NCBI GenBank assembly: GCA_028688905.1
Contig: JAQTXH010000007.1
Span: forward strand, 50,306 to 114,305
Source of the DNA: Acidiphilium sp.
Lineage (GTDB): Bacteria; Pseudomonadota; Alphaproteobacteria; Acetobacterales; Acetobacteraceae
Direction of reading: 5' to 3'
DNA: 64,000 nucleotides
In this document: positions 56,268-64,000 of the stretch, in pieces
How positions within the stretch are numbered: the first letter of the stretch is position 1
Layout of the letters: every line of letters starts with the position of its first letter
Made by a program: the position numbers and the translations under genes
Notes under the pieces: model-generated
What the model saw: the letters and a program-made list of their open reading frames with translations, nothing else
Database searches by the model: none
What the model was told of the DNA's origin: nothing

Positions 56268-57994
56268 GCCGCCAACACATGCGTCTTCCGCAGTGCCGCG
56301 AAAATCGCCCCCATCGCCGCCGGCGTCATGCCCTCCAGCCGCCCCGCTACCCCCAACGAGGTCGGCCGCACCCGCTCCAGCCGCCCGATCAACTCCGCCG
56401 ACAACCCGCCAACCGCCCGATAATCGAACGAACCCGGAATACTCACCGCCTCATCCTTCGCCCTCGCCCGAATTTCACCGGCCTGCCGGTCCAGATATCC
56501 GGCATAAAGCCGATCGGCGGCGACAATGCCCTGCGCCATCGCACCACCCGCAATACCACGCCGCACCGCCGCGACCTCATGCTGCAAAGCCCCGAACGCC
56601 GCCTGCCGCCGTGTCCCGACGCATCCCCACGCCAAACCCAACGGGGTCAACCGCAAATCCGCATTATCCGCCCGCAAACTCAACCGATGCTCCGCCCGCG
56701 AGGTGAACATCCGATACGGCTCCGTCACCCCCCGCGTCACCAGATCATCGATCATCACCCCGATATACCCCTCAGCCCGCCCCACCGTCACCGCATCCAA
56801 CCCGCCGGCCCGCCGTGCCGCGTTGATCCCCGCCACAATCCCCTGCGCCGCCGCCTCCTCATACCCGGTAGTGCCGTTGATCTGGCCCGCCAGAAACAAC
56901 CCCGGCACCGCCCGCAACCCCAACCCATGATCCAGCGCGCGCGGATCGACGTAATCGTACTCGACCGCATAGCCCGGCCGCAGCAGCACCGCCCGCTCCA
57001 ACCCCGGCATGGTATGGATGAAATCCTCCTGCACCTCGAGTGGCAGGCTGGTCGAAATCCCGTTGGGATACACCGTATCGTCGTCCAGCCCTTCCGGTTC
57101 CAGAAACACCTGATGGCGCGACTTGTCGGCGAACCGCACCACCTTGTCCTCGATCGACGGACAATAGCGCGGCCCCACCCCCTCGATCCGCCCGCCATAC
57201 ACCGCCGAGCGATGCAAATTCGCGGTGATCATCGCATGCGTCGCGGGTGTGGTTTCGGTAATTCGGCACGAAATCTGCCGATTTGAAACCGCCCCCGTCG
57301 TCAGACTGAACGGAATAGGTACCGCCTCGCCCCGATCTTCCGGCAATCCCGCCCAATCGATCGACCGCCGATCCAGCCGCGCCGGCGTGCCGGTCTTCAA
57401 CCGTCCCAGCGGCAATCCCAAGCCGAGCAACCGTGCCGCCAGCGCGTTCGCCGCCGCATCGCCCACTCTTCCCCCCGACTCGGTCCGCTCACCGAAATGC
57501 AGCACCCCGCGCAAAAACGTTCCCGCCGTCAGCACCGCCGCACCGCAGGCAATCCGCGCGCCAGCGGCCGTGATCACCGCGCGTAAAGCCCCGTCGGCAC
57601 CGATCTCAACATCCGCCGCCTCACCCTCGATCACGTCCAGATGGGTCTGCGCCGCAATCAACCCCTGCATCGCCGCGCGATACAGCGCCCGATCCGCCTG
57701 CGCCCGCGGCCCCCACACCGCCGGCCCCTTGGTGCGGTTGAGCATCTTGAAATGAATACACGCCGCATCGGCCGCCTGGCCCATCAGACCGTCGAGCGCG
57801 TCGATCTCGCGCACCAGATGCCCCTTGCCGATCCCGCCGATCGCCGGATTGCACGACATTTCACCAATCCGGTCGCGCCGATGGGTCAGCAACGCGGTCC
57901 GCGCGCCCACCCGCGCCGAAGCCGCCGCCGCCTCACACCCGGCGTGGCCGCCACCGATCACCACCACGTCGTATCCTTGCCTAATCTCACTCAT
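56264..57994 (-). CDS. mnmG: tRNA uridine-34 5-carboxymethylaminomethyl modification enzyme MnmG
   Basis: A 576-residue FAD enzyme (GidA). [21 protein letters not shown] is the FAD loop, [25 protein letters not shown] follows, and the Cys pair is present in RYCPSIEDK and elsewhere. The C-terminal SGLS-type motif reads [16 protein letters not shown]. It is about 45 residues shorter than typical MnmG, because the helical linker between [14 protein letters not shown] and [12 protein letters not shown] is short. It acts with MnmE, encoded just upstream. Confidence 0.95.
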   Translation of the reverse strand: MSEIRQGYDVVVIGGGHAGCEAAAASARVGARTALLTHRRDRIGEMSCNPAIGGIGKGHLVREIDALDGLMGQAADAACIHFKMLNRTKGPAVWGPRAQADRALYRAAMQGLIAAQTHLDVIEGEAADVEIGADGALRAVITAAGARIACGAAVLTAGTFLRGVLHFGERTESGGRVGDAAANALAARLLGLGLPLGRLKTGTPARLDRRSIDWAGLPEDRGEAVPIPFSLTTGAVSNRQISCRITETTPATHAMITANLHRSAVYGGRIEGVGPRYCPSIEDKVVRFADKSRHQVFLEPEGLDDDTVYPNGISTSLPLEVQEDFIHTMPGLERAVLLRPGYAVEYDYVDPRALDHGLGLRAVPGLFLAGQINGTTGYEEAAAQGIVAGINAARRAGGLDAVTVGRAEGYIGVMIDDLVTRGVTEPYRMFTSRAEHRLSLRADNADLRLTPLGLAWGCVGTRRQAAFGALQHEVAAVRRGIAGGAMAQGIVAADRLYAGYLDRQAGEIRARAKDEAVSIPGSFDYRAVGGLSAELIGRLERVRPTSLGVAGRLEGMTPAAMGAIFAALRKTHVLAA

Positions 57995-58009
57995 GGCGCG
58001 CCTATAGCA

Positions 58010-59299
58010 TCATTTGCCGATACAGAAGCTGGAAAACACCCGATCAAGCACATCTTCCACCCCGATCACCCCGGTCAGCCGCGCCAAGGCGGTGGCGGCG
58101 GCCTGCAAATCCTCGGCGCGCAACTCGGGTTCCGCCACCAGAATCGCCCGATCGAGCGCCGCCGCCATGTCGCGCAGACACGCCATCTGCCGGGGGCGTG
58201 GCAGGGCTGGCCCCGCGCCACGCTCGACCAAACGGGCAACGCGATCCTGCAAAGTCGCGATCAGACCAGCCATCCCCACCCCGGTGTGCGCGCTCACCGC
58301 CAGCACCCCCGCCGGTACCTCGCCACCCAGATCGGATTTGGTCGCGACCACCATCCGAACCACCCCTTCAGGTGCCGCAGGAATCGAAAAATCCGGCGCG
58401 GCCGCGCATAACATCACCAAATCCGCCCGCCGGGCGTGCGCCTCCGCCCGGCGGACACCCTCCGCCTCGATGGCATCCGCCGACACCCGCAACCCCGCCG
58501 TATCGACCAGCCGCACCTTCACCCCCCCGAGATCGAGCCGCACCCCGATCGCATCGCGCGTGGTGCCCGGAACCTCCGACACGATCGCGACATCCTCGCC
58601 GGCCAGCGCGTTCACCAGGGTCGATTTTCCCGCGTTCGGCGCGCCCAGCACGACAATGTCGATCCCCTCGCGCAGCCGTTCCGCCGCCACCCCCGCCCCG
58701 ATCGCCGCCCCGATCTCGCCGCGCAATCCGCCGATCTCCGCCAGCATCGCTGCCTCGACCTCGGGTGGCAGATCCTCATCGGCAAAGTCGATCAGCGCCG
58801 CCTGGCGCGCCATCAGCCCGATCAATCGCGCGCGCCAGACCCCGATCGCCGCACTCATCGCCCCGCCGGCCTGATCGAGCGCCAAAACCCGCTGCGCCTC
58901 GGTTTCCGCGGCAATCAGATCGGCAATCCCCTCGGCCTGCACCAGATCGAGCCTGCCGTTGCCGAATGCGCGGCGGGAAAATTCGCCGGGTTCCGCCGGT
59001 CGCGCGCCCAGCGCCACCAGCGCCGCACTCATTGCCGCGGCCACCGCACGGCCGCCGTGGGGTTGCAACTCGGCATAATCCTCGCCGGTCACACTGTCGG
59101 GTCCGGGAAACCGGATCACCAGACCCCGGTCGATCAAGCCGCCCTCGGCATCGCGAAACCCGCGCAGACTCGCCCGGCGCGGCGAGGGTAAACGACCCAC
59201 CAACCCCGCCACCACCGCATCCACCCCCGCCCCGCTCAACCGGATCACCGCAATCGCGCCACCCACGCCGCTGGCGGCGGCGAAAATCACGCCGGTCAT
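58010..59299 (-). CDS. mnmE: tRNA modification GTPase MnmE
   Basis: A 429-residue dynamin-like GTPase (TrmE). It starts MTGVIFAAASGVGGAIAVIR, has the G domain LGAPNAGKSTLVNALAG with SEVPGTTRD, DTAGL and TKSD, and ends FSSFCIGK, the family's invariant FCIGK tail. It works with MnmG on U34 of tRNAs. The start overlaps the stop of the upstream ferredoxin gene by four bases. The longer open frame to 59464 is a shadow. Confidence 0.96.
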   Translation of the reverse strand: MTGVIFAAASGVGGAIAVIRLSGAGVDAVVAGLVGRLPSPRRASLRGFRDAEGGLIDRGLVIRFPGPDSVTGEDYAELQPHGGRAVAAAMSAALVALGARPAEPGEFSRRAFGNGRLDLVQAEGIADLIAAETEAQRVLALDQAGGAMSAAIGVWRARLIGLMARQAALIDFADEDLPPEVEAAMLAEIGGLRGEIGAAIGAGVAAERLREGIDIVVLGAPNAGKSTLVNALAGEDVAIVSEVPGTTRDAIGVRLDLGGVKVRLVDTAGLRVSADAIEAEGVRRAEAHARRADLVMLCAAAPDFSIPAAPEGVVRMVVATKSDLGGEVPAGVLAVSAHTGVGMAGLIATLQDRVARLVERGAGPALPRPRQMACLRDMAAALDRAILVAEPELRAEDLQAAATALARLTGVIGVEDVLDRVFSSFCIGK

Positions 59300-59646
59300 T
59301 TCGCCGGTGCCACCTCGGCGGGCAGCATCATTTCGGCGATCGGTTTGCCGTCCCGAATATCCTCGATCAGCACCCGATCCACCGCCGCCGTGTCCGCCAC
59401 CCGATACCAGGTGCCGCGCGGATAAATCACCATCACCGGCCCATGGGCGCAACGATCGAGGCACCCCGCCGCATTGATCCGCACCCCCTCCAGCCCCAAT
59501 TCCTTGGCCCGCGCCTTCATGTAGTCACGCAGCTTCTCCGACCCCTTCTCGCCACACGACCCCCGCGGATGCCCCGGCGGGCGGTGATTGCCGCACACAA
59601 ATACATGATGGGTGAAATAAGGTGGCTGAACGGCATCATCGGTCAT
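59296..59646 (-). CDS. Thioredoxin-like (2Fe-2S) ferredoxin
   Basis: A 116-residue protein of the (2Fe-2S) ferredoxin/thioredoxin-fold family related to NuoE. Cluster cysteines are in HHVFVCGNHR, RGSCGEKG, and AAGCLDRCAHGPVMVIYP. It is coupled to mnmE by an ATGA overlap, so it heads the ferredoxin-mnmE-mnmG-rsmG-parA-parB run. An electron-transfer role is expected; the partner is unknown. Confidence 0.88.
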   Translation of the reverse strand: MTDDAVQPPYFTHHVFVCGNHRPPGHPRGSCGEKGSEKLRDYMKARAKELGLEGVRINAAGCLDRCAHGPVMVIYPRGTWYRVADTAAVDRVLIEDIRDGKPIAEMMLPAEVAPAK

Positions 59647-59685
59647 CGTCTGCTCTCGCGCTTTCACTGTCGGCGGCTACAACCC

Positions 59686-59790
59686 GATCGTTTCAGGACG
59701 AACCGGATCCGTCTTTACTTTTGCAAGCCATTTCATCGTCTTCGGTTGCCGCACGGGCGTCAACCTCAAGCAATATTGCTCTATCGAATA
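59686..59790 (-). repeat. Dispersed MITE-like intergenic element, copy B
   Basis: Read on the minus strand it begins CGATAGAGCAATATTGCTTG, continues AGGTTGACGCCCGTGCGG through GACGATGAAAT, and ends GTTCGTCCTGAAACGATC. The middle and right parts match copy A at 1020-1112, and the left part matches copy D at 10096-10122. It lies in the 231-bp divergent region between the ferredoxin gene and the YyaL-type gene. No other feature is seen there. Confidence 0.85.
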
Positions 59791-59877
59791 CGAACCGGGT
59801 TTGACTTTTACCCATAGGTCAAAGTCAAACCCGGATGATATAGCCATTGCACCCAACACCAGGAAGCCCGACCCGTC

Positions 59878-61920
59878 ATGACCCGCAACACGCTCGCCGC
59901 CGCGACCTCGCCCTATCTGCTGCAACACGCCGGGAATCCGGTGCATTGGCAGATGTGGCTGCCCGAAACCCTCGCCCAGGCCCGCGCGGAACAGAAGCCG
60001 ATCCTGCTGTCGATCGGCTATGCCGCTTGCCATTGGTGTCATGTGATGGCGCATGAAAGTTTCGAGACTCCCGAGTCCGCCGCGCTGATGAACGCGCATT
60101 ACGTGTGCATCAAACTCGATCGCGAGGAACGCCCGGATATCGACAGCATCTACATGGCGGCGTTGCAGGCGATGGGCGAGCAAGGCGGGTGGCCGCTGAC
60201 CATGATTCTCACGCCGGATGGTGCGCCGATTTTCGGCGGCACCTATTTCCCGCCAGAGCCGCGCTGGGGCCGGCCCTCGTTCCGCCAGGTGCTCGCGGCT
60301 GTGGCGGAGGCGTGGAACAAGGACCGGGAAAAACTCCTGGTCAGTGGGGCATCGCTGCTGCGCCGGATCGCGAACCACGCCGAACCGGCACCGGGTGGCA
60401 CGCTCGCCCCCGCCGACCTCGATAGGGTAGCCGAGCGGTTCATCGGCATGGTGGATTGGGGGGATGGCGGGTTGCGCGGCGCGCCGAAATTTCCCAACGC
60501 CCCGATTTTCCGCTTCCTGTGGAGCGAATATGCCCGCACCGGGCGGCATGAGGCCGGGGCCGCGGTGACGCTGATGCTGGCGCGGATGGCGCAGGGTGGC
60601 ATCTATGATCACCTCGGCGGTGGCTTTGCGCGGTATTCGACCGATGAAGCGTGGCTGGTGCCGCATTTCGAGAAAATGCTCTACGACAATGCCCAGTTGC
60701 TCGACCTGCTCGCTCTGGCCCAGGGCACCGAACCCGATCTGCTGCTGCACGCCCGCGCGGCGGAAACGGTGGAATGGCTGGCGCGCGACATGCTGGCCAA
60801 ACACGACCCCGCGCCGGACGGTTCGATGGCTTTCGCCGCTTCGGAGGACGCCGATTCCGAAGGGGTCGAGGGCAAATTCTATGTCTGGACGCGCGGCGGG
60901 ATCGCGGCGGCTCTGGGCGAGGATTTCAGCCGCTTCACCGAGCATTACCCCTGCCCCGAAGCCGGCAATTGGGAAGGGCATATCATTCTCACCCGCGCCA
61001 CCCATCCCGAAGACCCGATCGTCGAGCGCGATCTGGCCGAGCTGCGCGATCGGTTGCGCGCCGTGCGCGAGCAGCGGGTGCGGCCGGGCTGGGACGACAA
61101 AATCCTGGCCGACTGGAACGGCCTCACCATCGCCGCCCTGGTGCGCGCCAGTGCGGTGTTCGCCCGGCCGGACTGGCTCGACCTCGCGATCGGCGCGTTC
61201 GATGCTGTGGCGGTGTTGCTGGGCCGGGCCGACGGACGGTTCGACCATGCCTACCGGCGCGGCAGGGTTTCCGCCGCCGGTATGCTCGACGATCAGGCGG
61301 CGATGCTGCGCGCCATGATCGCGCTCTACCAAGCCACCGGCACCCAAATCTATCTCGACCGCGCCGAACAGCTGATCGCGCTCACCACCAGCCATTTCGG
61401 CGACGGTGCCGGCGGGTTTTTCTGCACCGCCGACGATGCCGCCGATCTGCCCGGCGGGATGCGCCCGCGCGCGGCGTTCGACAATGCAACGCCCGCCGGC
61501 ACCGGGCTGATGGCGGAGGCTTTTGCGCTGCTGTATCATCTAACCGGCAACCCCGCCTACCAAGCATCGGCGGCGGCTCTGATTGCCGCGCACGCGGGCG
61601 AACGCCGGGCGCTGCCGGCCTACCCGACGATTCTGGCGGCGGCGGCACTGCTGGAAAACGCGGCCAGCGTGGTGCTCACGGGCGATCGGGCCGACCCGCG
61701 CTTTACAGAAATGCATCAGGCGGCGCTCGCCAGTTTTGATCCTTCGGTCGTGGTGTTGCCCCTAGGCGATCGCAATGCCCTGCCCGCCGGGCACCCGGCC
61801 CACGGCAAGGCCAGCGATCAACCCGCCGCGTTCGTTTGCCGGGGAAATGTCTGCACGCTGCCGGTCACCGATGGCGCGGCGCTGCGTACCGCGCTGCGGC
61901 GAAGCACATCGCCCCCATAA
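59878..61920 (+). CDS. YyaL/SPATA20-type thioredoxin-domain protein (DUF255)
   Basis: A 680-residue protein. The N-terminus [21 protein letters not shown] is diagnostic. The thioredoxin-like domain has [17 protein letters not shown] (C-H-W-C) and [23 protein letters not shown]. The rest is an alpha/alpha toroid related to N-acylglucosamine epimerases ([25 protein letters not shown]). The family is conserved from bacteria to mammals and its biochemical function is unknown. A 15-bp duplication repeats its stop codon in frame. Confidence 0.9.
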   Translation: MTRNTLAAATSPYLLQHAGNPVHWQMWLPETLAQARAEQKPILLSIGYAACHWCHVMAHESFETPESAALMNAHYVCIKLDREERPDIDSIYMAALQAMGEQGGWPLTMILTPDGAPIFGGTYFPPEPRWGRPSFRQVLAAVAEAWNKDREKLLVSGASLLRRIANHAEPAPGGTLAPADLDRVAERFIGMVDWGDGGLRGAPKFPNAPIFRFLWSEYARTGRHEAGAAVTLMLARMAQGGIYDHLGGGFARYSTDEAWLVPHFEKMLYDNAQLLDLLALAQGTEPDLLLHARAAETVEWLARDMLAKHDPAPDGSMAFAASEDADSEGVEGKFYVWTRGGIAAALGEDFSRFTEHYPCPEAGNWEGHIILTRATHPEDPIVERDLAELRDRLRAVREQRVRPGWDDKILADWNGLTIAALVRASAVFARPDWLDLAIGAFDAVAVLLGRADGRFDHAYRRGRVSAAGMLDDQAAMLRAMIALYQATGTQIYLDRAEQLIALTTSHFGDGAGGFFCTADDAADLPGGMRPRAAFDNATPAGTGLMAEAFALLYHLTGNPAYQASAAALIAAHAGERRALPAYPTILAAAALLENAASVVLTGDRADPRFTEMHQAALASFDPSVVVLPLGDRNALPAGHPAHGKASDQPAAFVCRGNVCTLPVTDGAALRTALRRSTSPP

Positions 61921-61936
61921 CTATCGCCCCCATAAC
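61907..61936. repeat. 15-bp tandem duplication across the YyaL-type stop codon
   Basis: CATCGCCCCCATAAC (61907-61921) is followed by TATCGCCCCCATAAC (61922-61936), 14 of 15 identical. The reading frame ends TCG-CCC-CCA-TAA in copy one and meets the same four codons, including TAA, in copy two. Confidence 0.95.
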
Positions 61937-61995
61937 CACGGTTTCGGTGACGTTGATTCCAGCGTAGAACGCATCGAACGATAAGGATGACGACA

Positions 61996-63072
61996 ATGAT
62001 CGATGAAGCAGCGATTCGGGCGCGGATCGGCCAGTTCCGGGTGGCGGATGGCTCTGGATTGCCCGCCGCGATGATCGACAGCGTCGCGGTGCGCGACGGC
62101 ATGGTGCAGGTCGCGCTGACGATTGCGAAGGCCGATGCGGCGCGGCTGGAACCGGTGCGGCTGGGGCTGGAGCAGAGTCTGGCGGCGATGGCGGGGGTAC
62201 GTAACGCGACCGTGATGTTCACCGGGCCGCGTGCGCCTGCCGCCTCGGCCCACACCTCGGCCGAACCGCCGGCGGCGACATTGCTGGGGCAGGTCAAGTC
62301 GATCATCGCGGTCGCTTCCGGCAAGGGCGGCGTCGGCAAATCGACCGTCGCGGTCAATCTGGCGGTGTCACTGGCGGCCAAGGGGATGAGGGTCGGTTTG
62401 CTCGATGCCGATATTTATGGGCCGTCGCTGCCGCGCATGCTCGGCACCAAGGGTAAGCCGGACATGGCGGGCAACCAGCTGGTGCCGATCGATGCCTGGG
62501 GGTTGAAGGCGATTTCGATCGGGCATGTGGTGTCCGAGGAGACCGCGATGGTCTGGCGCGGGCCGATGGTGCTCAATGCGCTGATGCAGCTGATGACCCA
62601 GGTGGCGTGGCCGGCGCTCGATGTCATGGTGATCGATCTGCCGCCCGGCACCGGCGATATTCAGCTTACATTGGCGCAGCGGTTGAAGCTGACCGGGGCG
62701 GTGGTGGTTTCGACGCCGCAGGATATCGCGTTGCTCGATGCGCGGCGTGGGGTTTCGATGTTCCAGCAGGTACGGGTGCCGGTGCTGGGGATTGTCGAGA
62801 ATATGAGCTTTTTCTGCTGCCCGAATTGCGGGGCGCGAACCGAGATTTTCGGCCATGGCGGCGCGCGGGCGGAAGCGGCGCGGATCGGGGTGCCCTTTCT
62901 GGGCGAGGTGCCATTGCTGCCGGCAATCCGCGAAACTTCGGACGCCGGCACGCCGATTGCGGTGAGTGCGCCGGGCAGCGAGGCGGCGCTGGCGTTCATG
63001 GCGGTGGCTGAGGCGGTGATCGGCCAGATGGCCGGCGAGCGCACCGCCGGGCCGCGCATCGTGATCGAATAA
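61996..63072 (+). CDS. mrp: Mrp/NBP35 family iron-sulfur cluster carrier ATPase
   Basis: A 358-residue protein with an N-terminal MIP18 (DUF59) domain (about 1-80) and a P-loop ATPase domain. Motifs are IIAVASGKGGVGKSTVAVNLA, GLLDADIYGPSLPRMLG, and MVIDLPPGTGDIQLTL. The cluster-binding CPNC in SFFCCPNCGARTEIFG is present. It transfers Fe-S clusters to target proteins. AAGGA eight bases before ATG 61996 supports this start over 61987. Confidence 0.95.
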   Translation: MIDEAAIRARIGQFRVADGSGLPAAMIDSVAVRDGMVQVALTIAKADAARLEPVRLGLEQSLAAMAGVRNATVMFTGPRAPAASAHTSAEPPAATLLGQVKSIIAVASGKGGVGKSTVAVNLAVSLAAKGMRVGLLDADIYGPSLPRMLGTKGKPDMAGNQLVPIDAWGLKAISIGHVVSEETAMVWRGPMVLNALMQLMTQVAWPALDVMVIDLPPGTGDIQLTLAQRLKLTGAVVVSTPQDIALLDARRGVSMFQQVRVPVLGIVENMSFFCCPNCGARTEIFGHGGARAEAARIGVPFLGEVPLLPAIRETSDAGTPIAVSAPGSEAALAFMAVAEAVIGQMAGERTAGPRIVIE

Positions 63073-63076
63073 GACC

Positions 63077-63520
63077 ATGGCTGAGGTCGGGTTTTATCAT
63101 CTGACCCGAACCGGGGTGGCGGCGGCGCTGCCCGCCCTGTTGGGCCGCACCTTGGCGGCGGGGCAGCGGGCGGTGGTGCGCGGGGGGGATCAGGCGTTGA
63201 TCACGGCGCTCGATGCCGCCCTGTGGCTATCCACCAATCCGGACTGGCTGCCGCATGGCACGGCTGCCAGCGGCTTTGGGGCGGATCAGCCGATCTGGCT
63301 CACCACGGGCGACGATGTGCCGAACGGGGCGAAATTCCTGTTTTTGATTGACGGCGCGGTGGCCGATCTGGCCGGGTTCGAGCGGGTGTTCGACCTGTTC
63401 GACGGCACCGACGATGCAGCGGTGACGGCGGCGCGCACGCGCTGGGCGGCGGCAATGGCGGCTGGCCATAGCCTGACCTATTGGCGGCAGACCGAACAAG
63501 GCTGGACCAAAAGGCGTTAG
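63077..63520 (+). CDS. holC: DNA polymerase III chi subunit HolC
   Basis: A 147-residue chi subunit, which links the clamp loader to SSB. It begins VGFYHLTRTG and has RAVVRGGDQALITALDAALW, LPHGTAASGF, and FLFLIDGAVADLAGFERVFDLFDG. The last residues HSLTYWRQTEQGWTKR also fit. Four bases separate it from mrp. Confidence 0.92.
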   Translation: MAEVGFYHLTRTGVAAALPALLGRTLAAGQRAVVRGGDQALITALDAALWLSTNPDWLPHGTAASGFGADQPIWLTTGDDVPNGAKFLFLIDGAVADLAGFERVFDLFDGTDDAAVTAARTRWAAAMAAGHSLTYWRQTEQGWTKRR

Positions 63521-63573
63521 CCGAACATTAATTTTCGTGCGCCATACTCACGACAGGTGACCAAGAGGGTCTT

Positions 63574-63942
63574 ATGTCGGCGGCTCGTGCGAAATTGTTG
63601 TTCGATACCGGTAATGCCCACGATTCGCATGGCGCGTGGGATGCGGCGGCACGGGCATTCGCGGCATGCGCCGATTTTGCACCGGGCAACGAAGCCGCCC
63701 TGGTCAATCTGGGCAATACCTTAGTCAAGGCTGGACGGACGGCCGAAGCGATCGCGGCGTATCGCCGCTGCCTCGAGGTCGCGCCGGGCAATATCGATGT
63801 GCGGTTCAATCTGGGCAACGCGCTGACCGGCGCGGGGCACCTGACCGAAGCGGTTGAAGTGTATGTCGCGTGCCGGCATTGTCAAGTTGATTGGTGGGGG
63901 CGCGGCTGGAGTGGCAGCGATCGATTAGGTAGCCAGATTTGA
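63574..63942 (+). CDS. TPR-repeat protein, probably truncated
   Basis: A 122-residue open frame with about two and a half tetratricopeptide repeats: AKLLFDTGNAHDSHGAWDAAARAFAACADFAPG, EAALVNLGNTLVKAGRTAEAIAAYRRCLEVAPG, and DVRFNLGNALTGAGHLTEAVEVY. After about residue 97 the pattern stops abruptly and the tail (RHCQVDWWGRGWSGSDRLG) is not TPR-like. Related proteins are usually hundreds of residues long. This suggests disruption near 63868, or a sequence change. The right edge of the window prevents testing. Confidence 0.6.
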   Translation: MSAARAKLLFDTGNAHDSHGAWDAAARAFAACADFAPGNEAALVNLGNTLVKAGRTAEAIAAYRRCLEVAPGNIDVRFNLGNALTGAGHLTEAVEVYVACRHCQVDWWGRGWSGSDRLGSQI

Positions 63943-64000
63943 GGCATAGTCAGCCCAGAGTGAAAACGCGTCGGCTCTGGCGTGGCGGAATGATCGGGCG

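Noticed and set aside
59677..61539. A 620-codon open frame antisense to the YyaL-type gene
   Set aside because: The opposite strand encodes a clear conserved protein. The antisense product has no motifs, and its end simply reads through the dispersed repeat.

Overview
The window is GC-rich chromosomal DNA from an alphaproteobacterium, most likely an acidophilic member of the Acetobacteraceae such as Acidiphilium or a close relative. That placement is an inference from protein flavour and gene content: mnmE-mnmG-rsmG-parA-parB order, intracellular PHA depolymerase, glycolate oxidase, a cytoplasmic SoeABC-type sulfite dehydrogenase and a SyrB-like protein. No database search was possible. There is no prophage, CRISPR array, complete insertion sequence or rRNA. 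One tRNA (Gly, CCC) is present, and no gene-free stretch reaches 300 bp.

Layout. 1-5284: queD/queE (queuosine), a sulfotransferase, a glutathione transferase, phaZ and purU. 5424-7610: aroE-coaE-dnaQ, then tRNA-Gly. 7815-12635: DUF2147, an LpxR-like lipid A deacylase, and clpS/clpA. 12682-18563 (minus): a GT-C-like membrane protein and glcD-glcE-glcF, with glcD carrying an apparent one-base frameshift. 18698-25455: rpmJ, then a tightly overlapping run (small membrane protein, D-amino-acid transaminase, pyrH, frr, uppS, cdsA, dxr, rseP) linking nucleotide, translation, isoprenoid and envelope functions. 25707-28327: ilvC, cysK, DedA. 28404-30973 (minus): ECF sigma and zinc anti-sigma, followed by cupredoxin and Tat-type phosphoesterase genes. 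31126-36775: hemF, mtnP, an NCS1 transporter, a DsbA-like protein and DNA polymerase IV.

36798-40386 is a phage-shock module: divergent pspF, a clear sigma-54 promoter, pspA-pspB-pspC, a small membrane protein and a DUF2807 exported protein. 40387-42880 has an aldo/keto reductase and an aromatic-type PLP decarboxylase. 42955-47457 is soeABC. 47557-52924 has a DEAD-box helicase, an exported Gly-rich lipoprotein, a FecR-domain exported protein, a membrane protein and a 3-methyladenine glycosylase. 53198-59646 has a SyrB-like protein and the minus-strand run ferredoxin-mnmE-mnmG-rsmG-parA-parB, with a perfect parS site inside rsmG. 59878-63942 has a YyaL-type protein, mrp, holC and a TPR gene that appears cut off near the window edge.

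The main non-genic signal is a family of dispersed intergenic sequences at 1020-1124, 10096-10122, 52947-52986 and 59686-59790. Aligned together they suggest a roughly 100-bp MITE-like element with CGATAGAGCA/TGCTCTATCG ends. A second theme is short tandem duplications (13-15 bp, two or three copies) in intergenic DNA and, in two cases, exactly across stop codons.
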